Source of the DNA: Sphingomonadales bacterium
GTDB lineage: Bacteria; Bacteroidota; Bacteroidia; UBA7662
Reading direction: 5' to 3'
Assembly (NCBI GenBank): GCA_016872225.1
Contig: VHAW01000098.1
Span: 1-6,329, forward strand
Length of the DNA: 6,329 bases
Below, one piece after another: positions 6,287-6,329 of the stretch (position 1 is the first letter of the stretch; each line of letters starts with the position of its first letter). The notes beneath the pieces are model-generated. The model did not search any database. It saw nothing but the letters and a program-made list of their open reading frames with translations, and was not told the DNA's origin. The translations under genes and the position numbers were made by a program.

Positions 6287-6329
6287 AGAAGCACTATACT
6301 TTTAGGTACATCGTCCAACCTAACGGAAG
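6231..6329 (+). mobile_element. Probable left edge of an insertion element (GTAA terminus, IS66-like), running off the window
   Basis: Receptor plug similarity stops at base 6229-6230 and the following bases start GTAAGGCGG, resembling the GTAAG-type ends of IS66-family elements. If so, the 8 bases before it (AGGCCTAT, 6223-6230) would be the expected target duplication. The other end lies outside the window, so neither an inverted repeat nor a duplication can be confirmed. A new open frame starts 13 bases inside. Alternatives are another IS family, a genomic rearrangement, or an assembly join. Confidence 0.35.
6244..6329 (+). CDS. Unrecognised open frame, 3' partial (start of a possible transposon-borne gene)
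   Basis: An ATG at 6244 opens 28 codons with no stop to the window end, beginning MPAVSEPDSVKYKLKKHY and continuing TFRYIVQPNG. It is in a different frame from the receptor fragment and has an unusually purine-rich leader for this window (AAGGCGGAG at 6232-6240, close to a Shine-Dalgarno sequence). The basic KYKLKKHY patch would suit a nucleic-acid-binding protein, but the piece is too short to assign to any family. It lies wholly inside the suspected insertion element, so a transposase or accessory IS protein is the natural guess. Chance openness over 86 bases is also possible. Confidence 0.35.
   Translation, partial: MPAVSEPDSVKYKLKKHYTFRYIVQPNG

Noticed and set aside
6268..6325. GTTAAAT and ACCTAAC, matching integron attC core patterns
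   Set aside because: The order is the reverse of a single attC site (RYYYAAC should precede GTTRRRY), and no paired inner boxes are present.
1..6329. CRISPR array, tRNA, rRNA or riboswitch
   Set aside because: No regularly spaced direct repeats, tRNA-like cloverleaf, rRNA sequence or recognisable riboswitch core was seen on either strand.

Overview
The window reads as ordinary chromosome from a member of the Bacteroidota. Two exported proteins carry C-terminal regions of the type IX secretion (T9SS) sorting type. There is a DUF2490 beta-barrel-like protein, a family typical of Bacteroidota, and a TonB-dependent receptor start. Strong Shine-Dalgarno sequences are absent before most genes. I could not assign a genus. 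I found no convincing new multi-gene system; the points of interest are two broken genes and a probable mobile-element edge.

Layout. Positions 1-1497 (+) encode an exported PQQ-type sugar dehydrogenase (GSDH/sorbosone dehydrogenase family), probably missing its first codons at the window edge. It overlaps by 17 bases a cytosolic SRAP/HMCES (YedK-type) DNA-repair protein at 1481-2287 (+). That gene converges on, and overlaps by 29 bases, a DUF2490 outer-membrane-type gene (2259-3011, -) interrupted by one in-frame TAA. A 270-base gap (3012-3281) holds hairpins and an inverted repeat. An MFS transporter follows (3282-4532, -). Across only 38 bases lies a divergent secreted alpha/beta-hydrolase esterase with a clear T9SS tail (4571-5845, +).

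At the right end a TonB-dependent receptor starts at 5900. Its plug-domain similarity stops abruptly at base 6230, next to a GTAA sequence that resembles an IS66-type terminus. A new open frame begins at 6244 and runs off the window.

Functional links are modest. The dehydrogenase (periplasm, outer membrane or surface), the esterase (T9SS-exported), the transporter (inner membrane) and the receptor (outer membrane) would fit nutrient processing and uptake, but no shared substrate can be read from the sequence. The SRAP gene is an unrelated housekeeping repair function that happens to share the leftmost transcript.
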